A DNA stretch of 17,670 nucleotides from JBPBQZ01 sp050955105 (GTDB lineage Bacteria; Pseudomonadota; Gammaproteobacteria; Burkholderiales; Burkholderiaceae). Of the stretch, positions 1-7,057 are shown piece after piece. The first letter of the stretch is position 1, and every line of letters starts with the position of its first letter. The stretch is from NCBI GenBank assembly GCA_050955105.1, contig JBPBQZ010000147.1, positions 1 to 17,670 of the forward strand. Direction: 5' to 3'. The position numbers and the translations under genes were made by a program. The notes under the pieces are model-generated. The model did no database searches. It worked only from the letters and a program-made list of their open reading frames with translations, and was not told where the DNA came from.

Positions 1-727
1 CGAGTGCCATCCCCAAGCCGCTTTCGACCAGACTCACCAGCGTTTGCACCTGCACCGCTTCTTGCACGATGCGCGGCGTAAAACCAGCCGCCTGGCAGGC
101 GAGCATAACCAGGCCGCGCAGATTCGGCGCGGCCGCCGCGGAATAGGCGATGAACGGCTCGTCGGCGCACTCGGCCAGCCGCAAGAGCCGGTGCCGCGCC
201 AGTGGGTTATCCACCGGCAACGCCGCCACCAGAGTGTCGTGCTCGACCACGTCGATGGCGGCCGAAGATGCTTCGATAATGGGATAGCGAATCAGGCCCA
301 GATCGATCACGCCGCTTTCCACATCCCGCAGAATCTGCGAAGTAGTGGATTCATGAAGCTGCAGCACAACTTTGGGATAACGCTCGCGAAACAGCGGTAT
401 CACACGCGGCAGCAGAAAATGGATGGCCGAACCGATAAAACCGATGCGCAGACTACCGCTCAGGCCGGACAAGGCGGTCGCCGCCGATTGGCGCAATTGC
501 TCGGCATGAAACACCACCTGCCGCGCATCGTCGAGAATCGCCTCGCCAAGCGGCGTCAGCTTGACGCCGCGGCGGCCGCGCACAAACAAGGCGCCGCCGA
601 ATTCCTCTTCCATGCGCCGCACCGCCACCGAAAGCGGCGGCTGCGCCATGTGCAGCCGCTCGGCCGCCTTGCGAAAGCTCAAAGTTTCTGCCACTGCGAT
701 AAATTGTCGAATCTGTCTGAGATCCAT
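1..727 (-). CDS. LysR-family transcriptional regulator, 3' part cut by window edge
   Basis: DNA-binding regulator of the LysR type. The 242 visible residues begin MDLRQIRQFIAVAE. Residues 1-60 form the usual winged helix-turn-helix, with the recognition segment around RKAAERLHMAQPPLSVAVRR, followed by the FVRGRRGVKLTPLGE wing. From about residue 90 (GSLRIGFIGSA) the periplasmic-binding-protein-like effector domain starts; it continues to the window edge, and about 50-60 residues are missing compared with the usual 300. The ATG at 725-727 is chosen because it begins the canonical LysR N-terminus. The gene is divergent from the acyl-CoA dehydrogenase at 887, and an ATAC-N7-GTAT box lies between the two starts. 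That arrangement suggests autoregulation and control of the dehydrogenase/CoA-transferase pair. The HTH resembles the CatM/BenM branch, which binds the same box, but the effector cannot be inferred. Confidence 0.93.
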   Translation of the reverse strand, partial: MDLRQIRQFIAVAETLSFRKAAERLHMAQPPLSVAVRRMEEEFGGALFVRGRRGVKLTPLGEAILDDARQVVFHAEQLRQSAATALSGLSGSLRIGFIGSAIHFLLPRVIPLFRERYPKVVLQLHESTTSQILRDVESGVIDLGLIRYPIIEASSAAIDVVEHDTLVAALPVDNPLARHRLLRLAECADEPFIAYSAAAAPNLRGLVMLACQAAGFTPRIVQEAVQVQTLVSLVESGLGMAL

Positions 728-757
728 AAGCCGGAGTGCGCGCGTCGCGTCGATCAG

Positions 758-776
758 TGATACGCGCAATGTATCA
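758..776. promoter_or_regulatory. LysR-type operator, TGATAC-N7-GTATCA
   Basis: A perfect 6-bp inverted repeat, TGATAC and GTATCA, is separated by GCGCAAT. Its core at 760-774 is ATAC-N7-GTAT, the consensus known for CatM/BenM-type LysR proteins, and it also satisfies the T-N11-A rule. It lies 31 bp before the LysR start and upstream of the likely -35 of the acyl-CoA dehydrogenase promoter, the normal place for a LysR recognition site. That LysR is the protein binding here is inference. Confidence 0.72.
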
Positions 777-794
777 GTTATCCCATTTTAAATA

Positions 795-824
795 TTGGAC
801 GATGAATGCCCGGCCGCCTATAGT
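795..824 (+). promoter_or_regulatory. Probable promoter of the acyl-CoA dehydrogenase / CoA-transferase pair
   Basis: A poor -35 (TTGGAC, 795-800), an 18-bp spacer and a good -10 (TATAGT, 819-824) lie about 60 bp before the start at 887. A weak -35 downstream of a LysR box is typical of an activator-dependent promoter. Confidence 0.45.
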
Positions 825-886
825 CGGCAGCATTCAATAAACCTCATGCCGCGCCAACGCGTCACGAGCGTCTTCAGGAGCCTGCG

Positions 887-2038
887 ATGTCCGATCGAGA
901 AGAAACCATAGAACTGCTTGCCGACGCGGTACGCAGATTCACCCGCGAAGAGTTGCTTGCCGCCGAGGCGGTGGTTGAGGAGACCGAGGAAATCCCCGAG
1001 CACATCGTCCGGCAATTGAAAGAACTGGGTCTTTTTGGGATGTCGGTGCCGGAAGAATATGGCGGCCTGGGCTTGAACATGTATGAAGAAGCGCGGCTGG
1101 TATTCGAAGTCACCTACGCTTCGCCGGTATTCCGCTCCTATTTCGGCACCACCAACGGCGTCGGCACGCTCGGCATCATCAACGACGGCACGGAAGCACA
1201 GAAGCAACGCTATCTGCCGCGTCTGGCCAGCGGCGAATTGATGGCATCGTTCTGCCTCACCGAACCCGATTCGGGTTCCGACGCCGCGTCGCTGACCACG
1301 CGCGCCGTGAAAGACGGCGATAGCTACGTCATCAACGGCACCAAGCGCTTCATCACGAATGCAATCCACGCCGGCTTGTTTACGGTGTTTGCACGCACCG
1401 GCCCGAAAGAACTGGGCGCCGCCGGCATCTCCGCATTCCTGGTCGAGCGCGACACGCCGGGCATCACCGTCGCTACGCCCTATAAGAAGATGGGCTTCCG
1501 CGGCTCGCATGAATCCGACGTTATCTTCGAGGACGTGCGCGTGCCGGCCGACAGCTTGCTGGGCGCCGAAGGCACTGGTTTCAAAAACGCCATGAAGTCG
1601 CTGGACCATGCGCGCCTGCATATGGCCGCAGTCGCCACCGGCGTGTGTGAACGGCTGATCGATGAAGGCGTACGCTACGCCAGCGAGCGCAAGCAATTCG
1701 GCCGCCCTATCGCAAATTTCCAGTTGATTCAGGCAATGCTCGCCGACAGCCAAGCCGAAGCTTATGCGGCACGCGCCATGGTGGAAAAAGCCGCGTGCGA
1801 ACGCGACAATGGCCAAGGCAAGTCGATGAACTCGGCCGCCTGCAAGTACTTCGCCACCGAAGCCGCCGGCCGCATCGCCGACCGCATGCTGCAAATTCAC
1901 GGCGGTGCCGGCTATATCAAGGAATATGCGATCGAGCGGCTATACCGCGACGTGCGCCTGCTGCGCATCTACGAAGGATCCAGCCAGATCATGCAGTTGA
2001 TCATTGCTCGCGAGTTGCTGCGTGAAAAGGCACAATAA
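887..2038 (+). CDS. Acyl-CoA dehydrogenase (FAD-dependent)
   Basis: Soluble flavoprotein predicted to oxidise an acyl-CoA to its alpha,beta-enoyl-CoA. At 383 residues it has the normal family length and the three-part ACAD fold. The FAD/substrate signature LTEPDSGSDAASL is in the middle of the N-terminal half. RKQFGRPIANFQ follows in the C-terminal helical domain. IHGGAGYIKEYAIERLYRD leads to the motif IYEGSSQI near the end, where Glu363 is in the usual catalytic-base position of short- and medium-chain members. AGGAG stands 8 nt before the ATG. The CoA-transferase gene begins 36 bp downstream on the same strand, so the two probably form an operon that activates an acid and desaturates it. 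The LysR / dehydrogenase / CaiB order recalls glutaryl-CoA dehydrogenase loci, but the sequence does not look specifically like glutaryl-CoA dehydrogenase, so the substrate is left open. Confidence 0.95.
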   Translation: MSDREETIELLADAVRRFTREELLAAEAVVEETEEIPEHIVRQLKELGLFGMSVPEEYGGLGLNMYEEARLVFEVTYASPVFRSYFGTTNGVGTLGIINDGTEAQKQRYLPRLASGELMASFCLTEPDSGSDAASLTTRAVKDGDSYVINGTKRFITNAIHAGLFTVFARTGPKELGAAGISAFLVERDTPGITVATPYKKMGFRGSHESDVIFEDVRVPADSLLGAEGTGFKNAMKSLDHARLHMAAVATGVCERLIDEGVRYASERKQFGRPIANFQLIQAMLADSQAEAYAARAMVEKAACERDNGQGKSMNSAACKYFATEAAGRIADRMLQIHGGAGYIKEYAIERLYRDVRLLRIYEGSSQIMQLIIARELLREKAQ

Positions 2039-2074
2039 GCCCTTGTCCCCTTTCACAGCGTTGCGGATAAAACC

Positions 2075-3277
2075 ATGAGCGGACCGCTTGCCGGCATTCG
2101 AATACTTGATCTCACCAGTGTCGTGATGGGTCCGTATGCGACCCAGGTGCTGGGCGACTACGGCGCCGACATCATCAAAGTGGAATCGCCAGACGGCGAC
2201 GTGTTGCGTCAGTCCGGGCCGATGCGGCATGCCGGCATGGGGCACTTCTTCATGACGACGAACCGCAACAAACGCTCGATCGTTATCGACATGAAGCAAG
2301 CGAGCGGACGCGAGGTGATATTGCGTCTCGCGCGCGACGCCGACGCGTTGGTCTACAACATTCGTCCGCAAGCCATGGCAAGACTGGGCTTGTCGTACGA
2401 GGCAGTGCGGGAAGTTGCGCCCAAGATCATCTACGCAGGCGCCTTCGGCTTTAGTCAACGCGGCACCTACGCGGAGAAGCCAGCGTATGACGACCTGATT
2501 CAAGGCATGTGCGGGCTGCCCTGGTTGGCACGTGAAGGCGGCGCCGACCGACCGCGCTATGCGCCAATAGTGATGGCCGACCGCATGGCCGGCCTGCAGC
2601 TCACCACGGCGATCACCAGCGCGCTGCTCTACCGCGAGCGTACCGGCAAGGGTCAACGGGTCGACGTACCGATGTTCGAAGGCATGGTATCGATCGTCGC
2701 CGGTGAACACATGGCGGGCGAGCTCTATGATCCACCCGTTGGACCGACGGGTTACCAGCGCAGCCTCGCACACGACCGGCGCCCGCTTCAGACCAGCGAC
2801 GGCTATATATGCGTGATGGTCTACAACGACAAGCAATGGCGCAGTTTCTTCGGGGTAATCGATCAGCCCGAGGTATTTCGAGACGATGCGCGCTTCAACA
2901 CGCATGGCGCGCGCCTCATACACATCAAGCACGTGTACGGGTTTCTGAGCGAGACACTCAAAACTCGATCGACGCAAGAGTGGCTCGATCTATTCGAGAA
3001 AGCAGATATTCCCGCTGCGAGAATGTATTCAATCAACGACATCATGTCCGACGAACACCTCGCCTCGATCGACTATTTCCGCACGGTCGAGCATCCGACC
3101 GAAGGAAAAGTCTTCGACACGGCGATTCCTACCGAGTGGTCGGAGTCGGTACCTGAAACACGCTGCCTGGCGCCGACGCTGGGACAGGATACGCGTGCGG
3201 TGCTGGCGGAATTCGGCTATTCGACAGAGGCCATCGAAGCGTTGGAAAAAAGCGGCGCGGTGCGTGGGTCGGAATAG
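2075..3277 (+). CDS. Class III CoA-transferase (CaiB/BaiF family)
   Basis: Predicted to move CoA between carboxylic acids through an aspartyl-CoA intermediate. The 400 residues span the full family length. The N-terminus has the typical GPLAGIRILDLTSVVMGPYA, then LGDYGADIIKVESPDGD and NRNKRSIVIDMK (nucleotide-binding half of the interlocked dimer). Asp169 in PIVMADRMAG is at the position of the catalytic Asp169 of formyl-CoA transferase and CaiB. The start has only a weak GGA upstream (in GCGGATAAAACC), consistent with translation following that of the dehydrogenase 36 bp upstream. Donor and acceptor acids are not identifiable; by context one of them is probably the substrate of the neighbouring acyl-CoA dehydrogenase. 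About 160 bp downstream of the stop are non-coding, with a small CGGCG/CGCCG hairpin at 3400-3415 and no convincing terminator. Confidence 0.95.
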   Translation: MSGPLAGIRILDLTSVVMGPYATQVLGDYGADIIKVESPDGDVLRQSGPMRHAGMGHFFMTTNRNKRSIVIDMKQASGREVILRLARDADALVYNIRPQAMARLGLSYEAVREVAPKIIYAGAFGFSQRGTYAEKPAYDDLIQGMCGLPWLAREGGADRPRYAPIVMADRMAGLQLTTAITSALLYRERTGKGQRVDVPMFEGMVSIVAGEHMAGELYDPPVGPTGYQRSLAHDRRPLQTSDGYICVMVYNDKQWRSFFGVIDQPEVFRDDARFNTHGARLIHIKHVYGFLSETLKTRSTQEWLDLFEKADIPAARMYSINDIMSDEHLASIDYFRTVEHPTEGKVFDTAIPTEWSESVPETRCLAPTLGQDTRAVLAEFGYSTEAIEALEKSGAVRGSE

Positions 3278-3468
3278 CAGGCTATTACCCTGCAAGCGAA
3301 CCGCCTCGAGCTTCGCATCACCCAGCTTGGCGCGCCTGAGAGCAATTCTGATTCTCGGCGACGCGACCAAGCGCCCCGCCCCTTCATCTACCCGTAGATC
3401 GGCGCAAATACGCCGACGTTTCGCGTGACGCGGTACCCGAATGCTCGAGGGATGGGCTTTCCCACACC

Positions 3469-3505
3469 TTAAGTGTACCTTTTACGGTACTATACCTTAT
3501 GTACC
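3469..3505 (+). promoter_or_regulatory. Promoter and GTACC/GGTAC operator of the toxin-antitoxin locus
   Basis: An inverted repeat GTACC-N6-GGTAC occupies 3475-3490. It lies between a weak -35-like TTAAGT (3469-3474) and a -10-like TATACC (3491-3496), 16 bp apart. Further GTAC cores occur at 3432-3437 (GGTACC) and 3501-3505 (GTACC). A palindrome inside the promoter is the usual autoregulation site bound by the antitoxin or toxin-antitoxin complex. The proposed toxin ATG at 3499 lies almost at the expected transcription start, so the message would have little or no leader. Confidence 0.45.
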
Positions 3506-3850
3506 TTCTACCGCAACTCAAGGCGGTCTTTACAAGTCATCGCGGCGTCGCGAGCCGGTCCGCGAGTGGCTTCAAAAGCTTTCCGATGAAGAGCGTCGGT
3601 CCATTGGTGCCGATATCCGCTACGTCCAGATGAAATGGCCTATTGGCAAGCCGCGCGTGGATCATTTGCGCGGCGCTATATGGGAGGTTCGAACAACTTT
3701 GCAGAATCGGATATCTCGAGTGCTTTTACAGTTGAAGAAAGCACGATGTTGCTTTTGCACGGCTTCATTAAACAATCGCAGAAGACGCCGCCGACCGATC
3801 TCGCTTTGGCTGAAGCACGATACAAGGAGTGTAAAAATGGCTCGCGTTAA
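3499..3850 (+). pseudogene. HigB/RelE-type toxin (phage Gp49-like), interrupted by two one-base shifts
   Basis: Three frames together spell one toxin of about 117 residues. Frame one begins at ATG 3499 (MYLLPQLKAVF). Frame two carries YKSSRRREPVREWLQKLS through WEVRTTLQNRISRVL. Frame three carries FTVEESTMLLLHGFIKQSQK and ends at TAA 3850. This order matches the HigB/Gp49 family, including the EPVREWL, WEVRT and LLHGFIKKSQKTP landmarks. Each junction needs one extra base and falls in a T run: TTT at 3529-3531 and TTTT at 3724-3727, both followed by ACA. The second junction is certain by homology to the family; the first rests on a short N-terminus. Possible causes are true inactivation, homopolymer sequencing errors or -1 slippage. 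The stop overlaps the antitoxin start by 14 nt, as in coupled toxin-antitoxin operons. The segment is visibly more AT-rich than its neighbours, suggesting acquisition. Confidence 0.72.
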
Positions 3851-4145
3851 CAAGCACGAAGGATCGTCATTCGACGATTTTCTTAGAAAAACGGGAGATT
3901 TTGAGGAAGTCACTGCGCGAGCGCTAAAGCGCGTGCTCGCTGAACAACTGGAAAACCGCATGGCGGCGCAATCGATCAAAAAATCTCAAATGGCTGTGAT
4001 GATGGGAACGAGCCGGTCGCAGGTGGATCGCATTCTCGATCCGAACAATTTGTCAGTGCAACTCGATACCCTGATACGCGCGGCGGCGGCTGTTGGACAA
4101 GTGGTGGATATCCGCTTCAAGAAGGCACCGAAGGTTCGCGTGTAG
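3837..4145 (+). CDS. Antitoxin, XRE/HTH family (HigA-like)
   Basis: Predicted antitoxin that neutralises the upstream HigB-type toxin and represses the shared promoter. The 102-residue protein starts MARVNKHEGSSFDDFL, has the RALKRVLAEQLENRM segment, then a helix-turn-helix (IKKSQMAVMMGTSRSQVDRIL, about residues 43-63) and a short C-terminus ending IRFKKAPKVRV. This is the pattern of the HTH antitoxins that accompany Gp49-like toxins, with the phrase LDPNNLSVQLDTLIRAAAAVG highly typical. AAGGAG lies 7 nt before ATG 3837. The same frame stays open upstream to 3441, but that stretch is the middle part of the toxin plus out-of-frame sequence, so I start the protein at 3837. An intact antitoxin next to a damaged toxin is the tolerated arrangement. 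Confidence 0.88.
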   Translation: MARVNKHEGSSFDDFLRKTGDFEEVTARALKRVLAEQLENRMAAQSIKKSQMAVMMGTSRSQVDRILDPNNLSVQLDTLIRAAAAVGQVVDIRFKKAPKVRV

Positions 4146-4190
4146 CAACGCATCAGAGGTCCACCCCCCAAAATGAGCTAAGCAACGCTA

Positions 4191-4228
4191 TAAAAAAACC
4201 GGGCTGCCCATCCTGCGGCAGCCCGGTT
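4191..4228 (-). terminator. Rho-independent terminator of the leftward catabolic operon
   Basis: A 12-bp perfect stem (AACCGGGCTGCC at 4197-4208 with GGCAGCCCGGTT at 4217-4228) encloses an 8-nt loop. Read leftward it runs into seven further T (A run 4192-4198). The T tract exists only on the minus strand, so it ends transcripts coming from the SDR gene rather than from the antitoxin. The 137 bp between it and the SDR stop (4229-4365) show no convincing gene. Confidence 0.9.
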
Positions 4229-4365
4229 GCCCTTGCCAGCTATCTTCAAAAAACTTGGAGAGCCTGCTTCAATGCTCAAACCATGTTTAACCAGCGCACA
4301 CACCGCCGCCAGACCATACTCGATGGCGTTGCCGCGCTTGATGCGCTGCCATGTGCAGTTCAGTA

Positions 4366-5133
4366 TCAGGCAGTAAAGCCACCGTCCACGGGCAAGGCAA
4401 TGCCGGTTACAAAAGAGGCGTCATCGGAAGCCAGCCACAGTGCCGCATGTGCCACTTCCTCAGCGCGGCCGAGACGACCCATCGGCACCGCCGCGCGCGT
4501 TTTGGCTTGCGCCTGGGCAGCTTGCTCGGCGCTGGCTTTCGGATCGAAGAATTGCGGGAACATCGGTGTTTCTATCGGGCCCGGGCAGATCACGTTGACG
4601 CGAATCTTTTCAGCGGCATAGCGGATTGCCAGCGAACGCGTCATGCCGACCACGGCAAATTTGCCGGCCGAATAAGTCGGGCTGACCGAAGCACCTTTCA
4701 AACCAGCAACCGACGCGGTAAACAAGGCCGAGCCACCACCCGCCTTGCGAAAATGCGGAATCGCCGCGCCGATCGACAGCAGCCCGGAACGAATATTGAG
4801 ATCCATCGTATTCGCGTATTCGGTGAGGTCGAGGTCTTCGACATTACGCAGGCCGGGCATGCCCGCATGGTTCCATAGAATATCGAGACCCCCCATGCGT
4901 TTGACGGCTTCCTCGACAATGCGGTGACATTCTTTAGCGTCCAGCAGATTGGCAACGATACCCGTCGCCTTGCCGCCAGCGGCCTTGATGCCTTCCACCA
5001 CTTCATTCAAGCGTTCTTCATTGATATCGACCGCCACAACGCTGGCGCCTTCGCGCGCGAACAGTTCGCAACCAGCGCGGCCCATGCCCGAAGCAGCGGC
5101 GGTGATCAATGCGCGTTTGTTGTTCAATCTCAT
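4366..5133 (-). CDS. Short-chain dehydrogenase/reductase (SDR, classical type)
   Basis: NAD(P)-dependent oxidoreductase of 255 residues, the normal length for classical SDRs. The cofactor loop is ITAAASGMGRAG (residues 10-21), in which the usual first glycine of TGxxxGxG is alanine; some DHRS6-like SDRs share this TAAxxGxG form. Asp36 ends strand 2 (VVAVDINEE), which favours NAD(H). NHAG is at 88-91. The catalytic set is Ser141, Tyr154 and Lys158 (YSAGK). The protein ends at PVDGGFTA. CGGAG lies 8 nt before the ATG. It is the last gene of the leftward unit, 108 bp after the FMN reductase and followed by a strong terminator. A cis-dihydrodiol or alcohol dehydrogenase role serving the neighbouring Rieske dioxygenase is plausible but unproven. 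Confidence 0.94.
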   Translation of the reverse strand: MRLNNKRALITAAASGMGRAGCELFAREGASVVAVDINEERLNEVVEGIKAAGGKATGIVANLLDAKECHRIVEEAVKRMGGLDILWNHAGMPGLRNVEDLDLTEYANTMDLNIRSGLLSIGAAIPHFRKAGGGSALFTASVAGLKGASVSPTYSAGKFAVVGMTRSLAIRYAAEKIRVNVICPGPIETPMFPQFFDPKASAEQAAQAQAKTRAAVPMGRLGRAEEVAHAALWLASDDASFVTGIALPVDGGFTA

Positions 5134-5241
5134 TGGGTATCTCCGAAAGAATAGTTATGGTGAGAGGAGTGCGAGCGGCCCATGCGCGGCATGTAAGATT
5201 GCCGACACGGACCGGACCACAGCCCGGCTGCGCGGAACTAC

Positions 5242-5871
5242 TCAACGCATCTGGCGTGCGAACGAAACGACCTGTTTGGCCATTTCGCGCAGTTGAAACT
5301 CGACAGCGGGAAACAAGCACTTGCCGTCCTGATCGAAGACCGGCTCGCGCGTATTCAGCGCCACGCCCAGCGGCGTCGGCCAGCCGCGCAGCGCGTGCAC
5401 TACATTGCGCAGCGCGCTCAAGGTGGAATTGGCGCCCTGCCAACCGCTGCCGGTGGTCAGGCAGCCTACCGCGCGACCGTCGAAATACGGCGCGGCGTCT
5501 TTCGACATGTCTTCGGTGTAATCGAGCGCGTTCTTTACCAGCCCGGAGATGCTGCCGTGATAGCCGGGTGATCCCAAAATAATGCCGTCGGCACCGCGCA
5601 GCGCTTCGATCAGCGTGCGCGCGGCGTCGGTGCGTTCGGGGCGTTCCATCGCATACATCGGCAGGTCGATGTCCTGCCCGGCGAACAGTCGCACTTCCGC
5701 GCCTTCGTCGGCCGCAGCCGCCAACGCGATGCGCAGCGCTTTTTCGGTAGAGGAACCGGCGCGCACCGTACCGCCGATGCCGACGATGCGAATCACGCGC
5801 TTATTTTGCGATGCGCTAGCCGCGTTATCCGCGGTACTGGCCGACCCGGCCCCAGTCGTGCTCAAACTCAT
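5242..5871 (-). CDS. NADPH-dependent FMN reductase
   Basis: Flavodoxin-fold reductase predicted to make reduced FMN from NAD(P)H. Of 209 residues, the first 25 are a low-complexity Ser/Ala/Thr extension. The fold begins with RVIRIVGIGGTVRAGSSTEK, whose loop (about 31-42) binds the FMN phosphate. GSPGYHGSISGLVKNALDY (100-118) and LTTGSGWQGANSTL (138-151) form the other flavin loops. AAGGAG lies 6-7 nt before the ATG. The gene lies 75 bp after the esterase and on the same strand as the luciferase-like monooxygenase. Two-component flavin monooxygenases need free reduced FMN, so this is the obvious partner; physical contact between the two is not implied. Confidence 0.92.
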   Translation of the reverse strand: MSLSTTGAGSASTADNAASASQNKRVIRIVGIGGTVRAGSSTEKALRIALAAAADEGAEVRLFAGQDIDLPMYAMERPERTDAARTLIEALRGADGIILGSPGYHGSISGLVKNALDYTEDMSKDAAPYFDGRAVGCLTTGSGWQGANSTLSALRNVVHALRGWPTPLGVALNTREPVFDQDGKCLFPAVEFQLREMAKQVVSFARQMR

Positions 5872-5946
5872 TGCTTCTCCTTCCGACAGCGATCAAGAGA
5901 TCGGGCCATGCGCGACGGCGGCCGTTGCCGCCACGCACTGTTTCCC

Positions 5947-6864
5947 TTAACTCACCGTCTCGATAAATTCGGCGATGTCGTCCATCGCCTTCACCGAATG
6001 TTTCAATCCACGATCCATCGAGAAAAATCCATGGACCGTGCCGAGGTAACGCTCCTGCTTGACGCGGTTGCCGGCCGCTTCGAGCCGGCGCGCATAATCT
6101 TCCGCCTCTTCGCACAGCAAGTCCATTTCCGCCGTCAAAATGAACGCCGGCGGCAAATGGCTGAGGTCTTTAGCATGCAGAGGCGCGAAACGCACGTCGG
6201 TACGTTGCGCGCGCTCGGGAATGTACTGGTCGAAAAACCACGAAATTTCGTCGCGGTTGAGGAACGGCGAGTCGAAACGCGACAGGGTCGGCGCGTCGAT
6301 ATCGCCATCGGTGCTCGGGTAGATCAACACCTGGGCTGCGATCTTCGGGCCGCCCTGATCGCGTGCCAGCAGCGACACCACCGCCGACAGATTGCCGCCG
6401 GCGCTGTCCCCGGCCAGCACGATCGGCACGCGCTTGCCAGCGAACTTGACGATGTCGGCATCGACCGCACGCAAGGCCTGGAAGGCGTCGTCCACCGCGG
6501 CAGGGAATTTATGTTCGGGTGCCAGCCTGTAGTCTACCGACACGATGGTGCAGCCCGTGCGATTGGCCAGGCGCCGCACCGCCGCATCGAAACCGTCGAT
6601 GCTGCCGATGGTCCAGCCACCCCCGTGATAGTAGATGATCACGGCGCGCGGATTCGGCGTCGGCCGATAAATGCGGATGGGGATACCACCGTGTTCGCTC
6701 GGCAAGGTATCGTCTTCGACCTGCGCCACCGGCACGCCGGGCGGCATTTTCTGCAGCAGCGCCTTGTGGATCGCCCGCATCTCCTGCGCCGACACACTCC
6801 CGATGGCGGGCAGGTTGGCGCGCACGCCTTCCAGCAAAGCCTGAACTTCCGGATCCAACGGCAT
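5947..6864 (-). CDS. Alpha/beta hydrolase, HSL-type carboxylesterase
   Basis: Predicted cytoplasmic esterase of the hormone-sensitive-lipase group, 305 residues. The oxyanion-hole motif HGGGW is at 80-84. The nucleophile is Ser154 in GDSAGG, Asp248 (TAEMDLL) and His278 (VHGFF) complete the triad, and DYRLAPEHKFPA (111-122) is typical of the family. The frame is open 33 nt further upstream, but ATG 6864 has a strong GGAGGAG 6 nt before it, so I start there. It follows the monooxygenase/hydrolase pair after a 193-bp gap that contains a terminator-like hairpin, and precedes the FMN reductase by 75 bp. In context it could open an ester or lactone made by the monooxygenase, or release an acid from an ester growth substrate. 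Confidence 0.93.
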   Translation of the reverse strand: MPLDPEVQALLEGVRANLPAIGSVSAQEMRAIHKALLQKMPPGVPVAQVEDDTLPSEHGGIPIRIYRPTPNPRAVIIYYHGGGWTIGSIDGFDAAVRRLANRTGCTIVSVDYRLAPEHKFPAAVDDAFQALRAVDADIVKFAGKRVPIVLAGDSAGGNLSAVVSLLARDQGGPKIAAQVLIYPSTDGDIDAPTLSRFDSPFLNRDEISWFFDQYIPERAQRTDVRFAPLHAKDLSHLPPAFILTAEMDLLCEEAEDYARRLEAAGNRVKQERYLGTVHGFFSMDRGLKHSVKAMDDIAEFIETVS

Positions 6865-6907
6865 CGCGACTCCTCCAAACTTTTTTATTCGAGACAATTA
6901 GGCGGGT

Positions 6908-6935
6908 AAACAAAAGAGATGCCATACGGCATCTC
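6908..6935 (-). terminator. Hairpin plus T-rich tract inside the leftward gene series
   Basis: A perfect 8-bp stem (GAGATGCC 6916-6923 with GGCATCTC 6928-6935) has a 4-nt loop. Read leftward it is followed by TTTTGTTT. It lies in the 193-bp gap between the alpha/beta hydrolase stop (7058) and the esterase start (6864). It could be a partial terminator that lowers expression of the last three genes, or it may separate two transcription units. The rest of the gap holds no supported gene. Confidence 0.6.
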
Positions 6936-7057
6936 GTAATAAAGCCGACGCCCGCGCAAACTTCCACGCAGCAATCGGCTCGCTACCCACAGCCATCGCA
7001 ACAGCGCCGCGCGGCGGCCGGACTCACCGAGCACCGCGGCGCGCCGCCAACGCGTGT

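Noticed and set aside
818..2977. Long leftward open frames opposite the acyl-CoA dehydrogenase and CoA-transferase
   Set aside because: Their translations are low in recognisable motifs and rich in His/Arg/Ala, as expected for the antisense of GC-rich genes; the rightward frames have complete family signatures.
887..3277. Assignment as glutaryl-CoA dehydrogenase and its CoA-transferase (gcdH/gcdG)
   Set aside because: The order LysR / dehydrogenase / CaiB fits, but the N-terminal half of the dehydrogenase does not read like glutaryl-CoA dehydrogenase, so a symbol would be a guess.
3441..4145. A single 234-residue toxin-antitoxin fusion protein
   Set aside because: Only the middle third of the toxin is in this frame; between it and the antitoxin the sequence is arginine/cysteine-rich nonsense, while the true toxin C-terminus is in another frame. 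The antitoxin has its own ribosome site at 3837.
5806..6909. Rightward 367-residue open frame over the esterase
   Set aside because: Antisense shadow of the esterase, which has HGGGW, GDSAGG and a strong ribosome site.
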